From positions 47,589 to 92,128 of the forward strand of contig NZ_MUYM01000020.1 of the NCBI RefSeq assembly GCF_002150765.1: a stretch of 44,540 nt of DNA. Direction: 5' to 3'. Below are positions 7,219 to 15,791 of the stretch, piece after piece. Origin of the DNA: Lentzea kentuckyensis (lineage in GTDB: Bacteria; Actinomycetota; Actinomycetes; Mycobacteriales; Pseudonocardiaceae). Numbering within the stretch: the stretch's first letter is position 1; every line of letters begins with the position of its first letter. A model generated the notes under the pieces. It saw only the letters and a program-made list of their open reading frames with translations, made no database searches and was not told where the DNA came from. The position numbers were made by a program, and so were the translations under genes.

Positions 7219-8016
7219 GTGACCCGGTCCCCCGAACCGCCCCCAGCGCACGTGCGTGCGGCGTTCGGGGCACGTGACGCCGAACCAGAGCTCATCGACG
7301 GTGGCCCTGCGTGGCGGTGCGCCGACGCCACCATCCGGCCGGCGCCCAAGCCGGCCGAGGCCACCTGGATCGCCAAGACCCTCGACGGTCTGGACGTGCC
7401 GAACCTGCGCGTCGGCAGACCGTTGCGCTCGACCGACGGCCGCTACGTCGTCGGCGGCTGGTCGGCCACCAAGTTCCTCGCCGGCCGTGCCGAGGCACGT
7501 CACGACGAGGTCATCGCGGTCGCGCAACGACTCCACCAGGCCACGGCCGAGCTGCCGAAACCCCGGTTCCTGGAGACGCGGACCGACGTGTTCGCCGTCG
7601 CCGACCGCAAGGCGTGGGGAGAGGAGGACGTGCCGCTCGACGCCGACCTCGGCGGCAGGCTGTTCGACCTGCTGAAGGACGTGCAGAAGCCGATCAACCT
7701 CAAGCCGCAGGTCGTGCACGGTGACCTGTTCGGCAACGTGCTGTTCGCCGGGGACGCGCAGCCCGCCGTCATCGACTTCACCGCGTACTGGCGCCCCGCC
7801 GAGTGGGCCGCCGCGGTGATCGCCGTGGACGCCGTCGCGTGGGGTGGCGCGGACTCCGGTCTGCTGCACCGGTGGAGTCACCAGGCCGAGTGGGAGCAGA
7901 TGCTGCTGCGCGCGACTTTGTTCCGTCTGGCCGTGCACGCCCTGCACCCGTTGTCAACATCACAGTCCTTTGCGGGCTTGGAACGAGCTGCTCACCAGGT
8001 CACCGCACTGCTGTGA
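7219..8016 (+). CDS. TIGR02569 family protein (phosphotransferase-like fold)
   Basis: A 265-residue protein of the actinobacterial TIGR02569 family, with features of the aminoglycoside phosphotransferase/kinase fold: the catalytic-loop-like VVHGDLFGNVLF (His167-Gly168-Asp169, then Asn) and the metal-loop-like AVIDFTAYWRP. It looks shorter and more diverged at the N-terminal ATP lobe than true kinases, and its substrate is unknown. The GTG at 7219 gives the family-like start MTRSPEPPPAHVRAAFG; the frame is open far upstream through the end of moeZ, but that is shadow. It matches Rv3205c, next to moeZ, in M. tuberculosis (recalled). The nitrate cluster starts 70 bp downstream. Confidence 0.82.
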   Translation: MTRSPEPPPAHVRAAFGARDAEPELIDGGPAWRCADATIRPAPKPAEATWIAKTLDGLDVPNLRVGRPLRSTDGRYVVGGWSATKFLAGRAEARHDEVIAVAQRLHQATAELPKPRFLETRTDVFAVADRKAWGEEDVPLDADLGGRLFDLLKDVQKPINLKPQVVHGDLFGNVLFAGDAQPAVIDFTAYWRPAEWAAAVIAVDAVAWGGADSGLLHRWSHQAEWEQMLLRATLFRLAVHALHPLSTSQSFAGLERAAHQVTALL

Positions 8017-8072
8017 GCGGGTCATTTTCCATCGACGAAACATTTCAGAGCATCGGGTTAACGCGGGCTTCT

Positions 8073-8078
8073 TAGCGT
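8073..8078 (+). promoter_or_regulatory. Putative -10 box of the nitrate reductase operon
   Basis: TAGCGT lies 7 bases before the only possible start codon (GTG 8086), pointing to a leaderless message. No good -35 is visible, which would suit activator-dependent expression. A GAAAC at 8040-8044 hints at GlnR control, but I could not fit a complete GlnR box here. Confidence 0.4.
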
Positions 8079-8085
8079 CAGCTGC

Positions 8086-10050
8086 GTGACCCATTGCCCC
8101 TACTGCGCGCTGCAGTGCTCCATGAGCGTCATCGACGGCCAGGTGACTCCTGGTCCCGGTGGGCTGTGCCAGAAGGGCTGGACGGCGGGGGAGCTCCTGC
8201 GCCATCCGTCCCGCCTCACCACGCCGCTGCTGCACGGCTCGCCGGTGTCGTGGGACGAGGCGCTGGACTTCGTGGCCTCCCGGATCCGGTCGTACGAGCC
8301 CGACGAGGTCGCCGTGTTCGGCGGTGGCGGGCTCACCAACGAGAAGGCGTACCTGCTCGGCAAGTTCGCGCGCGTCGCCCTGAAGACCTCGCAGATCGAC
8401 TACAACGGCCGGTTCTGCATGTCGTCGGCGGCCGCGGCGGGCAACAAGGCGTTCGGACTGGACCGCGGTCTGCCGTTCCCGCTGACCGACCTGCGGTCCG
8501 CCGACACGATCATGCTGGCCGGCTCGAACCCGGCCGAGACCATGCCGCCGTTCCTGCGGCACCTGGAGGGCGCGCGGCTGATCGTCATCGACCCGCGCCG
8601 CACGCCGACCGCCGAGCGCGCCACGTTGCACCTGCAGCCCGCGCCGGGCACGGATCTCGCGCTCGCGCTGGGGTTGCTGCACACGGCCGTGATCGAGGGC
8701 GTGATCGACAAGGAGTACATCTCCGAGCGGACCTCGGGCTTCGACGACGCCTGGCGGATCGCCGCGCGGTGGTGGCCGGAGCACACCGAACGCGTCACGG
8801 GTGTCTCGGCCGCTGATCAGCGCGCTGCCGTGCACATGCTGGCCGGGCGGTCCTACATCCTCAGCGGGCGAGGCACCGAGCAGCACGCCTCGGGCACCGA
8901 CAACGTGTCGGCGTGGATCAACCTCGCGCTGGCGCTGGGACTGCCGGGGCGCACCGGGTCCGGTTACGGCTGCCTGACGGGGCAGGGCAACGGGCAGGGC
9001 GGGCGTGAGCACGGGCAGAAGGCCGACCAGCTGCCCGGTTACCGCAAGCTCGACGATCCGGTGGCGCGCAAGCACATCATGGAGGTCTGGGGCGTCGACT
9101 GGCTGCCAGGACCGGGCCGCAGCGCGTACGAGCTGCTGGACGCGGACGACCTCAAGGCGATGCTGGTGTTCGGCAGCAACCCGGTGGTGTCCGCGCCTCG
9201 GGCCTCCGGTGTCGCCGATCGGTTGAAGGCGCTGGACCTGTTGGTGGTGGCGGACTTCGTGATGTCCGAGACCGCCGCGATGGCCGACGTCGTGTTCCCG
9301 GTGACGCAGTGGGCCGAGGAAGACGGCACGATGACCAACCTCGAAGGCCGGATCATCAGGCGCCGCAAGGCACTCGACCCGCCCGCGGGTGTGCGCAGCG
9401 ACCTGGAGCTGATCAACGGCCTGGCTTCTCGCCTGGGGGCCACCGGGTTCTCCACCGAGCCGCGGGTCGTGTTCGACGAACTGCGCCGCGCGTCGAAGGG
9501 CGGCCTGTCCGACTACTCCGGCATCACCTACGAGCGGCTGGAGTCCGAGCAGCTGCACTGGCCGGTGCCGTCCGTCGACCATCCCGGCACGCCAAGGCTT
9601 TTCCTCGACCGGTTCGCGCACCCCGACGGGCTGGCGCGGTTCGTCCCGGTCGACCACCGCGGCCCCGCCGAGCCGCCGGACGACGAGTTCCCGTTGCAGG
9701 CCACCACCGGACGGGTGCTGCAGCACTACCAGTCCGGCGCGCAGACGCGGCTGGTCGGCGAGTTGATGAAGGCAGTTCCCGAGATGTACGTGGAAATGCA
9801 CCCGGACACGGCTTCGCGGGCCGGTCTCGCCTCCGGCGAGCCGGCACACGTCGTGTCCAGGCGAGGAACGGTGACGGCGGTCGTGCGGTGCGTGCCGAGC
9901 ATGCGGGCCGACGCGGTGTTCCTGCCGTTCCACTTTCCCGGTGACGGGCGGGCGAACCTGCTCACCAACCCCGCGCTCGATCCCACGAGCCGGATGCCCG
10001 AGTTCAAGGTGTGCGCGGTGCGATTGGAGCGGGTATGCGACGAGTCGTGA
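8086..10050 (+). CDS. Assimilatory nitrate reductase, catalytic molybdopterin subunit
   Basis: A 654-residue bis-molybdopterin oxidoreductase of the NasA/NasC/NarB type that reduces nitrate to nitrite in the cytoplasm. Cys4, Cys7, Cys11 and Cys28 (HCPYCALQC and GLCQKG) bind the [4Fe-4S] cluster. Cys111 in NGRFCMSSAAAAGNK is the expected molybdenum ligand. Cofactor-binding segments follow, such as MLAGSNPAET and LTGQGNGQGGREHGQKAD, with a C-terminal dinucleotide-binding domain (LQATTGRVLQHY). The start is fixed: an in-frame TAA lies at 8059-8061 and GTG 8086 is the first start after it. The protein is somewhat shorter than some family members because it lacks a fused electron-transfer domain; the next gene, overlapping by 16 bp, supplies that function. 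No Tat signal is present. Confidence 0.93.
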   Translation: MTHCPYCALQCSMSVIDGQVTPGPGGLCQKGWTAGELLRHPSRLTTPLLHGSPVSWDEALDFVASRIRSYEPDEVAVFGGGGLTNEKAYLLGKFARVALKTSQIDYNGRFCMSSAAAAGNKAFGLDRGLPFPLTDLRSADTIMLAGSNPAETMPPFLRHLEGARLIVIDPRRTPTAERATLHLQPAPGTDLALALGLLHTAVIEGVIDKEYISERTSGFDDAWRIAARWWPEHTERVTGVSAADQRAAVHMLAGRSYILSGRGTEQHASGTDNVSAWINLALALGLPGRTGSGYGCLTGQGNGQGGREHGQKADQLPGYRKLDDPVARKHIMEVWGVDWLPGPGRSAYELLDADDLKAMLVFGSNPVVSAPRASGVADRLKALDLLVVADFVMSETAAMADVVFPVTQWAEEDGTMTNLEGRIIRRRKALDPPAGVRSDLELINGLASRLGATGFSTEPRVVFDELRRASKGGLSDYSGITYERLESEQLHWPVPSVDHPGTPRLFLDRFAHPDGLARFVPVDHRGPAEPPDDEFPLQATTGRVLQHYQSGAQTRLVGELMKAVPEMYVEMHPDTASRAGLASGEPAHVVSRRGTVTAVVRCVPSMRADAVFLPFHFPGDGRANLLTNPALDPTSRMPEFKVCAVRLERVCDES

Positions 10051-11507
10051 TCGTTGGCTACGGCATGGCGGGCGCACGGTTGGCCGATGAGCTGCGCCGC
10101 CGTGACCAGGACATTTCCATCACCATCGTGGGTGCGGAACCGCACGCCGCGTACAACCGGGTGCTGTTGTCGACGGTCGTGGCGGGGTCGATGACGCCGG
10201 CGTCGACACGACTGCACGACGAGAAGTGGGCCGCCGACCACAACATCGACCTCCGCCTAGGCCACGAGGTCGTCTCGCTCGACCGATCGTCACGCACCGT
10301 GACCGTTGAGTGCACGCGGGGAGCTTTCGTTCGCTCTGACAGCACGGAAGGGCCCCGCGTGAGCCTGCCGTACGACGCGTTGGTGCTCGCGACGGGCAGT
10401 ACGCCGTGGGTGCCGCCTGCCGAGGGGTTGCTGGAGGACGGTCAGCTGGCGGCCGGCGTGGTGGCGTTTCGCACCCTCGACGACTGCGCCGAGATCGAGG
10501 CCAAGGCCCACAAGGGCGCGCCGGTGGTCGTGTTGGGCGGCGGGCTGCTGGGCATCGAGGCCGCCCGCGGGCTCGCCGGGCGCGGCTGCCTGGTCACCGT
10601 CGTCCACCCCGTCGGTCACCTCATGGAACGTCAGCTCGACTCCGGCGCCGGCGGTGTTCTCGCCCGCACCCTCGGCCAGCTCGGCATCGAGTTCCGCCTG
10701 AACGCGCTGGCCGCCAAGTACCTGCCCGGTGACGGTCTGGTCCTCGACGACGGCACGCACGTCCCCGCCGAACTCGTCGTGGTCTCCGCGGGTGTGCGCG
10801 CCGAGACGTCGTTGGCCGTCAAGGCGGGCCTGGAGGTCGACCGCGGGATCATCGTCGACGACGCCCTGCGCACCAGCGACCCGCGCATCCACGCCATCGG
10901 TGACTGCGCCCAGCACCCCGGCACGGTCTCCGGCCTGGTGCAGCCCGCGTGGGACCAGGCCGCCGTGCTCGCGGACCGCCTGACCGGCTCGAACCCGGCC
11001 TCCAGGTACCGCGGCACGTCCGTCGTCACCCGGCTGAAGGCTCGTGACATCGACCTGGCGGCGCTGGGCGACGTGCACACCGAGGTGGACTGCCCGGACT
11101 CGGAAGTCCTGTGCTTCCAGGAACCCTCGCGCGGCCGCTACGCCAAGCTCGTGCTGCGCGACGACCGGGTGGCCGGCGCGATCGTCATCGGCGCACCCGA
11201 TGCCGCTGCCACCATCACCCAGCTCTACGACCGCGGCATCCCCGCGCCGACGGACCGCCTGGCACTGCTGCTGGGGCGTGCGTTGCCGGCCGAAGCCGCG
11301 TCGCCGGCCGATCTGCCGTCCAGCGCGGTGATCTGCCGGTGCAACACCGTTTCCAAGGGACAGATCGTCTCGGCCTGGCGGGCGGGCGCGGAAACCGTTC
11401 CGCAGCTGGCGGAGGCGACCAGGGCGACCACGGGCTGTGGTGGGTGCAAGGACGCTGTGTGCGGGTTGCTGGACTGGCTCGGAGCCTCACAGCCCGCCTC
11501 GGCGTGA
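10035..11507 (+). CDS. Nitrate reductase electron-transfer subunit: FAD oxidoreductase with BFD [2Fe-2S] domain (NasB-like)
   Basis: A 490-residue flavoprotein passing electrons from NAD(P)H to the nitrate reductase. It has an FAD motif at the N-terminus (VVIVGYGMAGARLADEL), a central NAD(P)-binding motif (VVLGGGLLGIEAARGL), an IGDCAQH FAD segment and a C-terminal BFD-like [2Fe-2S] domain with Cys434, Cys436, Cys468 and Cys471 (CRCNTV and TGCGGC). The ATG at 10035 overlaps the end of the nitrate reductase gene by 16 bp; an upstream in-frame start at 10011 is less likely. Residues around 93-110 (CTRGAF...GPRVS) come from an inverted-repeat element (10313-10361) read in frame, inserted before the usual LPYDALVLATGS. 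The domain order resembles the N-terminal half of NirB. Confidence 0.9.
   Translation: MRRVVIVGYGMAGARLADELRRRDQDISITIVGAEPHAAYNRVLLSTVVAGSMTPASTRLHDEKWAADHNIDLRLGHEVVSLDRSSRTVTVECTRGAFVRSDSTEGPRVSLPYDALVLATGSTPWVPPAEGLLEDGQLAAGVVAFRTLDDCAEIEAKAHKGAPVVVLGGGLLGIEAARGLAGRGCLVTVVHPVGHLMERQLDSGAGGVLARTLGQLGIEFRLNALAAKYLPGDGLVLDDGTHVPAELVVVSAGVRAETSLAVKAGLEVDRGIIVDDALRTSDPRIHAIGDCAQHPGTVSGLVQPAWDQAAVLADRLTGSNPASRYRGTSVVTRLKARDIDLAALGDVHTEVDCPDSEVLCFQEPSRGRYAKLVLRDDRVAGAIVIGAPDAAATITQLYDRGIPAPTDRLALLLGRALPAEAASPADLPSSAVICRCNTVSKGQIVSAWRAGAETVPQLAEATRATTGCGGCKDAVCGLLDWLGASQPASA
10313..10361. repeat. Inverted-repeat element inside the nasB-like gene
   Basis: CACGCGGGG (10313-10321) and CCCCGCGTG (10353-10361) are perfect inverted ends. 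Pairing extends inward through CTTTCGT and ACGGAAG with one mismatch and two unpaired positions per arm. The element is read through in frame. It resembles an intergenic hairpin repeat more than coding sequence. Confidence 0.6.
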
Positions 11508-11546
11508 TGTGCGGGGGAGTTGCCTCCGCCGTCATCGGCCAGAACC

Positions 11547-11562
11547 GCTCGGTAATCCGAGC
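11547..11562 (+). terminator. Short hairpin after the nitrate reductase genes
   Basis: GCTCGG-TAAT-CCGAGC is a perfect 6-bp stem, followed by a pyrimidine stretch ending in TTTT (11573-11576). It could end the nitrate reductase transcript or be an operator for narK, which starts at 11608. Confidence 0.4.
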
Positions 11563-11607
11563 TTCCTAACTTTTCCGGCAGTCGCCGAACCCGTGTGGAG
11601 GACATTC

Positions 11608-12912
11608 ATGAGCCGCTGGATCGAGCACTGGGAGCCGGAGAAGCCCGAGTTCTGGGAGAGCACCGGCAAGCGGATCGCACGCAAGAACCTGGCGCTGAGC
11701 ATCTTCGCCGAGAACCTCGGGTTCAGCGTGTGGGTGCTGATGAGCATTGTCGTCGTCAGCCTCGGCTCGGTCGGGTTCAACTTCAGCGTGGGGCAGCAGT
11801 TCTGGCTGCTGATCGTTCCGAACCTGGTCGGCGCGGTGCTGCGGGTGCCCTACACGTTCGCGGTGCCGAAGTTCGGCGGGCGGGCGTGGACCACGATCAG
11901 CGCCGGGCTGCTGCTGATCCCGACCACGATGCTGGCCTACGCGGTGGCCACGCCGGGCACGCCCTACTGGTTCTTCCTGCTCACCTCGGCCGCGATGGGC
12001 CTGGGCGGTGGCAACTTCTCGTCCTCGATGGCGAACATCTCGTTCTTCTACCCGGAGGGCAAGAAGGGCCTGGCGCTCGGCATGAACGCCGCCGGTGGCA
12101 ACCTCGGTGTCGCGGTCACGCAGCTCATCGTGCCGATCGTGATCACCATCGGCACCGGGGTCCACCTCGCCTACGCGGCGCTGATCTGGATGCCGTTCAT
12201 CGTGGTCGCCACGACCTGCGCGTGGTTCTTCATGGACAGCCTGACGCAGGCCAAGCCGGACGGGCAGTCCTACAAGCTGGCGCTGTCGAACCAGCACACC
12301 TGGGTGATGTCGTTCCTGTACATCGGCACGTTCGGCTCGTTCATCGGATTCTCGTTCGCGTTCCCGTCGCTGATCAAGATCAGCTTCGTCGACTACAAGA
12401 GCTGGGTGGCGCTCGCGTTCCTCGGCGCGCTGATCGGCTCGGTGGCCCGTCCGTTCGGTGGCTGGATGGCCGACCGGATCGGTGGCGCGAAGGTGACGCT
12501 CGGCACGTTCGTCGGCCTCGGGATCGGCACCATCGGCGTGATCGTCAGTGTCGACTCGAAGAACTTCGCACTGTTCTTCGGCTCGTTCATCGCGCTCTTC
12601 ATCCTGGCGGGCGTGGGCAACGGCTCGACCTACCGGATGATTCCCGCGATCTTCCGCACCCAGGTGGACGACGACAAGTCGGCCAAGCGCCAGGCCGCCG
12701 CGGTGGTCGGCATCGCGGGCGCGATCGGCGCCGCCGGTGGTGTGCTGGTGAACCTCGTCTTCAAGTTCTCGCTCGAAGGCTCGAAGACCCTGACCCCCGC
12801 GCTGACCGCGTTCCTGGTGTTCTACGGGGTCTGCGTCGCCACGACGTGGTGGTTCTACCTGCGGCGCACCGTGTTTGCGGAGCGGCCGTCGCTCGCCTAC
12901 GCGGGCGTGTGA
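11608..12912 (+). CDS. narK: NarK-type nitrate/nitrite MFS transporter
   Basis: A 434-residue major facilitator protein with about 12 membrane segments. It carries nitrate-transporter signatures: two glycine-rich stretches, AAMGLGGGNFSSSMANISFF and GVGNGSTYRMIPAIF, and the first-half motif ALGMNAAGGNLGVAV. It begins MSRWIEHWEPEKPEFWE, a typical actinobacterial NarK start. The ATG at 11608 has GGAGG at 11597-11601; the frame is open upstream to 11437, overlapping the previous gene, but that part is shadow. It imports nitrate, or exchanges nitrate and nitrite, for the reductases encoded on both sides. Confidence 0.92.
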   Translation: MSRWIEHWEPEKPEFWESTGKRIARKNLALSIFAENLGFSVWVLMSIVVVSLGSVGFNFSVGQQFWLLIVPNLVGAVLRVPYTFAVPKFGGRAWTTISAGLLLIPTTMLAYAVATPGTPYWFFLLTSAAMGLGGGNFSSSMANISFFYPEGKKGLALGMNAAGGNLGVAVTQLIVPIVITIGTGVHLAYAALIWMPFIVVATTCAWFFMDSLTQAKPDGQSYKLALSNQHTWVMSFLYIGTFGSFIGFSFAFPSLIKISFVDYKSWVALAFLGALIGSVARPFGGWMADRIGGAKVTLGTFVGLGIGTIGVIVSVDSKNFALFFGSFIALFILAGVGNGSTYRMIPAIFRTQVDDDKSAKRQAAAVVGIAGAIGAAGGVLVNLVFKFSLEGSKTLTPALTAFLVFYGVCVATTWWFYLRRTVFAERPSLAYAGV

Positions 12913-12946
12913 CGCACATCGCTCTGAGCTGCGAAGAGAGTTTCCT

Positions 12947-12984
12947 TTAACAACCGCGAAATATTGCGGACCTTGGGATGACAC
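12947..12984 (+). promoter_or_regulatory. Candidate GlnR-type nitrogen box upstream of nirB
   Basis: TTAAC-N6-GAAAT-N6-GACCT-N6-GACAC follows the GlnR layout gTnAC-N6-GaAAC repeated twice. The first pair fits well and the second poorly. GlnR control of nirB is established in related actinobacteria. The box lies 40-77 bp before the nirB start. Confidence 0.4.
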
Positions 12985-12986
12985 GC

Positions 12987-13008
12987 CGCCCGGTGAGCAT
13001 ACCGGGCG
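12987..13008 (+). other. Leader hairpin next to the nirB ribosome site
   Basis: CGCCCGGT (12987-12994) and ACCGGGCG (13001-13008) form a perfect 8-bp stem with loop GAGCAT. The stem ends directly before the ribosome site AAGGAGG (13009-13015). It could protect the message or modulate translation of nirB. Confidence 0.5.
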
Positions 13009-13023
13009 AAGGAGGTTTGCCCG

Positions 13024-15480
13024 ATGACCCAGACCTTGGTCGTGATCGGTAACGGCATGGTGGGCCACCGGCTCGTCGAGATCCTCCGTGACTCGTCGTG
13101 GCGGATCGTGGTGTTCGGCGAGGAATCCCGGCCCGCCTACGACCGTGTCGCGCTGTCGTCCTATGTGGACACCTGGAGTTCCGCCGATCTGGAGCTCGCG
13201 CCGTTGACCGGCTGCGAGCTCCGGCTCGGCGAGAAGGCCGTGTCCGTCGACCGGGAGCGCCGCGTTGTCGTGGGCGCTTCCGGCATTGAAGTCACGTACG
13301 ACGCGCTGGTGCTGGCCACCGGCTCGGTGCCGTTCGTGCCGCCGGTTCCCGGTCGTGATCTGCCCGGTTGCCACGTCTACCGGACCATCGACGACCTGGA
13401 CGAGATCCGGAAGACCGTGCAGGCCGCTGACCGGCCCGGCCGGCACTCCGGCATGGTGCTCGGCGGTGGCCTCCTCGGGTTGGAGGCGGCCAACGCGTTG
13501 CGCGGCATGGGCGTCTCGCCGCACGTCGTCGAGCTGGCGCCGCGGCTGATGCCGATCCAGGTGGACGAAGGCGGTGCCGGACTGCTGAAGCGGCTGGTCG
13601 AGAAGCTCGACCTGACCGTGCACACCGGGACTTCCGCGAACTCCATCGAACGTGATGGCACCCGGTTGATCGCCAAGCTGGCCAACGGACTCGAACTCGA
13701 CCTCGACGTCGTGGTGTTCAGCGCCGGCATCCGGCCGCGGACCGATCTGGATCTGGGGCTGGAACTGGGGCCGCGCGGTGGGTACCTGGTCGACGCCGCC
13801 TGCCGGACCGCTGATCCGCGGGTGTTCGCGATCGGTGAGTGCGCTGCCGTCGAAGGTGTGGCGTACGGGCTGGTCGCTCCCGGTTACGCGATGGCCGAGG
13901 TGGTCGCGGACCAGATCTCCGGTGGCACTCGGGTGTTCCCCGGCGCGGACGTCTCCACGAAGCTGAAGCTGCTCGGTGTGGACGTGGCGTCGTTCGGCGA
14001 CGCGCACGCGGTCACCGAGGGCGCGCTGGAAGTCGTGGTGAACAACGCCGTTGCGGGCACCTACAGCAAGCTCGTGGTGTCGGACGACGCTCGCACCCTG
14101 CTGGGTGGCGTGCTGGTCGGTGACGCGTCGGCGTACCCGTCGCTGCGACCGTTGGTGGGCAAAGAAGTCCCGGCCGCGCTGCTGCAGCCTGGTGGCGCGG
14201 TGGACGTGGAGATGCCCGCGGACGCGCAGGTCTGCTCCTGTCACGCGGTCACCAAGCAGACGATCACCGACGCGATCCAGTCCGGTGTGGCGTGTGACGT
14301 CGCCGAGCTGAAGGCCTGCACCAAGGCGGGTACGGGCTGCGGCTCGTGCGTGCCGATGCTGAAGAAGCTCCTGACGGACTGCGGTGTCGAGCAGTCCAAG
14401 GCGCTGTGCGAGCACTTCACGTACTCGCGGGCGGAGCTGTTCGAGATCGTTCGCGCGACTCGGATCACCACGTTCACGGCGTTGGTCGAGAAGCACGGCA
14501 GCGGCCGTGGTTGCGACATCTGCAAGCCCGCGGTGGCCTCGATCCTGGCGTCGCTGAACAACGGGCACATCCTGGGCGAGACCCAGGTCTCGTTGCAGGA
14601 CACCAACGACAAGTTCCTGGCGAACCTGCAGCGCAACGGCACGTACTCGGTCGTGCCGCGCATCCCCGGCGGTGAGATCACGCCGGAGAAGCTGATCGTC
14701 ATCGGTGAGGTCGCTCGCGACTACGGTCTCTACACGAAGATCACCGGCGGGCAGCGCATCGACCTGTTCGGTGCGACCGTCGACCAGCTGCCGGAGATCT
14801 GGCGGCGTCTGGTCGATGCTGGCTTCGAGTCCGGTCACGCGTACGGCAAGGCGTTGCGCACGGTGAAGTCCTGCGTCGGCACGACCTGGTGTCGTTACGG
14901 CGTGCAGGATTCCGTCGGCCTCGCCATCGAGCTGGAACTGCGCTACCGCGGTCTGCGTTCGCCGCACAAGCTCAAGTCGGCCGTTTCCGGTTGTGCGCGT
15001 GAGTGTGCGGAGGCGCGCGGCAAGGACTTCGGCGTGATCGCCACCGAGAACGGCTGGAACCTCTACGTCGGCGGCAACGGTGGTTTCACGCCGCGCCACG
15101 CGGATCTGCTTGTGTCCGATGTGGACACCGCGGAACTGATCAAGATCATCGACCGGTTCCTGATGTTCTACATCCGCACCGCCGACCGCCTGCAGCGCAC
15201 GTCGGCGTGGCTGGAAGGGCTCGACGGCGGGCTCGAGCACCTGCGCGAGGTCGTCGTGGACGACAAGCTCGGCATCTGCGCCGAGCTGGAAGCCGCGATG
15301 GAGTCGCACGTGTCCGACTACGCCGACGAGTGGCGTGGCGTGCTGGAGGACCCGGAGAAGCTGGCGCGGTTCACGTCGTTCGTCAACGCGCCCGGCACCC
15401 CGGATCCCACGATCTCGTTCCGCGCTGAGCGTGGTCAGCGCGTTCCCGTCCAGCTCGGAATTCCGGAGGTCGTCAGGTGA
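13024..15480 (+). CDS. nirB: NirB, NAD(P)H nitrite reductase large subunit
   Basis: An 818-residue cytoplasmic enzyme reducing nitrite to ammonium with six electrons from NAD(P)H. Domains in order: FAD binding (VVIGNGMVGHRLVEIL), NAD(P) binding (MVLGGGLLGLEAANAL near 140), BFD-like [2Fe-2S] with CSCHAVT near residue 403 and GCGSC near 439, then the sulfite/nitrite reductase part with siroheme-[4Fe-4S] cysteines in SCVGTTWCRYG (about 616) and SGCARECAEARG (about 655). Length is normal for the family. The start ATG has a strong AAGGAGG at 13009-13015. The stop overlaps nirD by 4 bp (GTGA). Siroheme supply is encoded in the same operon. Confidence 0.96.
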   Translation: MTQTLVVIGNGMVGHRLVEILRDSSWRIVVFGEESRPAYDRVALSSYVDTWSSADLELAPLTGCELRLGEKAVSVDRERRVVVGASGIEVTYDALVLATGSVPFVPPVPGRDLPGCHVYRTIDDLDEIRKTVQAADRPGRHSGMVLGGGLLGLEAANALRGMGVSPHVVELAPRLMPIQVDEGGAGLLKRLVEKLDLTVHTGTSANSIERDGTRLIAKLANGLELDLDVVVFSAGIRPRTDLDLGLELGPRGGYLVDAACRTADPRVFAIGECAAVEGVAYGLVAPGYAMAEVVADQISGGTRVFPGADVSTKLKLLGVDVASFGDAHAVTEGALEVVVNNAVAGTYSKLVVSDDARTLLGGVLVGDASAYPSLRPLVGKEVPAALLQPGGAVDVEMPADAQVCSCHAVTKQTITDAIQSGVACDVAELKACTKAGTGCGSCVPMLKKLLTDCGVEQSKALCEHFTYSRAELFEIVRATRITTFTALVEKHGSGRGCDICKPAVASILASLNNGHILGETQVSLQDTNDKFLANLQRNGTYSVVPRIPGGEITPEKLIVIGEVARDYGLYTKITGGQRIDLFGATVDQLPEIWRRLVDAGFESGHAYGKALRTVKSCVGTTWCRYGVQDSVGLAIELELRYRGLRSPHKLKSAVSGCARECAEARGKDFGVIATENGWNLYVGGNGGFTPRHADLLVSDVDTAELIKIIDRFLMFYIRTADRLQRTSAWLEGLDGGLEHLREVVVDDKLGICAELEAAMESHVSDYADEWRGVLEDPEKLARFTSFVNAPGTPDPTISFRAERGQRVPVQLGIPEVVR

Positions 15481-15791
15481 CCGTTGTCTGTGACTTCGAC
15501 ATGTTGCGGCCCGAGCAGGGTGTGGCCGCGCTGCTGCCCAACGGCTCGCAGGTGGCGGTGTTCCTGACCGCGGACGGCTCCTTGCACGCGTTGGACAACA
15601 TCGATCCGTTCAGCGGTGCCGCGGTGTTGTCACGCGGCATCGTGGGCGATCGCGGTGGGGTCCCCGTCGTGGTGTCGCCGGTGTACAAGCAGGCCTTCGA
15701 GCTGGCCACCGGCAAGTGCCTGGACGAGCCTTCGGTGTCCGTTGCGGTGCATCCGGTGCGTGTGCGTGATGGCGTAGTGGAGGTGACATGA
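15477..15791 (+). CDS. nirD: NirD, nitrite reductase small subunit
   Basis: A 104-residue Rieske-fold protein, the small partner of NirB. The cysteine/histidine pairs of a true Rieske cluster are absent (ALDNIDPFSGAAVLSRGIVG stands where they would be), as is normal for NirD. The segment VVVSPVYKQAFELATGKCLD is typical. GTG at 15477 overlaps the nirB stop, and the nirD stop overlaps the hemD-like gene by ATGA. Confidence 0.93.
   Translation: MTVVCDFDMLRPEQGVAALLPNGSQVAVFLTADGSLHALDNIDPFSGAAVLSRGIVGDRGGVPVVVSPVYKQAFELATGKCLDEPSVSVAVHPVRVRDGVVEVT

Noticed and set aside
8017..8072. GlnR box before the nitrate reductase gene
   Set aside because: Only GAAAC at 8040-8044 fits; the companion GTnAC at the required 6-base spacing is missing on both strands.
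11566..15309. Very long open frame on the minus strand opposite narK and nirB (over 1200 codons)
   Set aside because: Its product is low-complexity Arg/Gly/Asp-rich text with no family resemblance, and the opposite strand encodes clear narK and nirB. It is an effect of high GC content.
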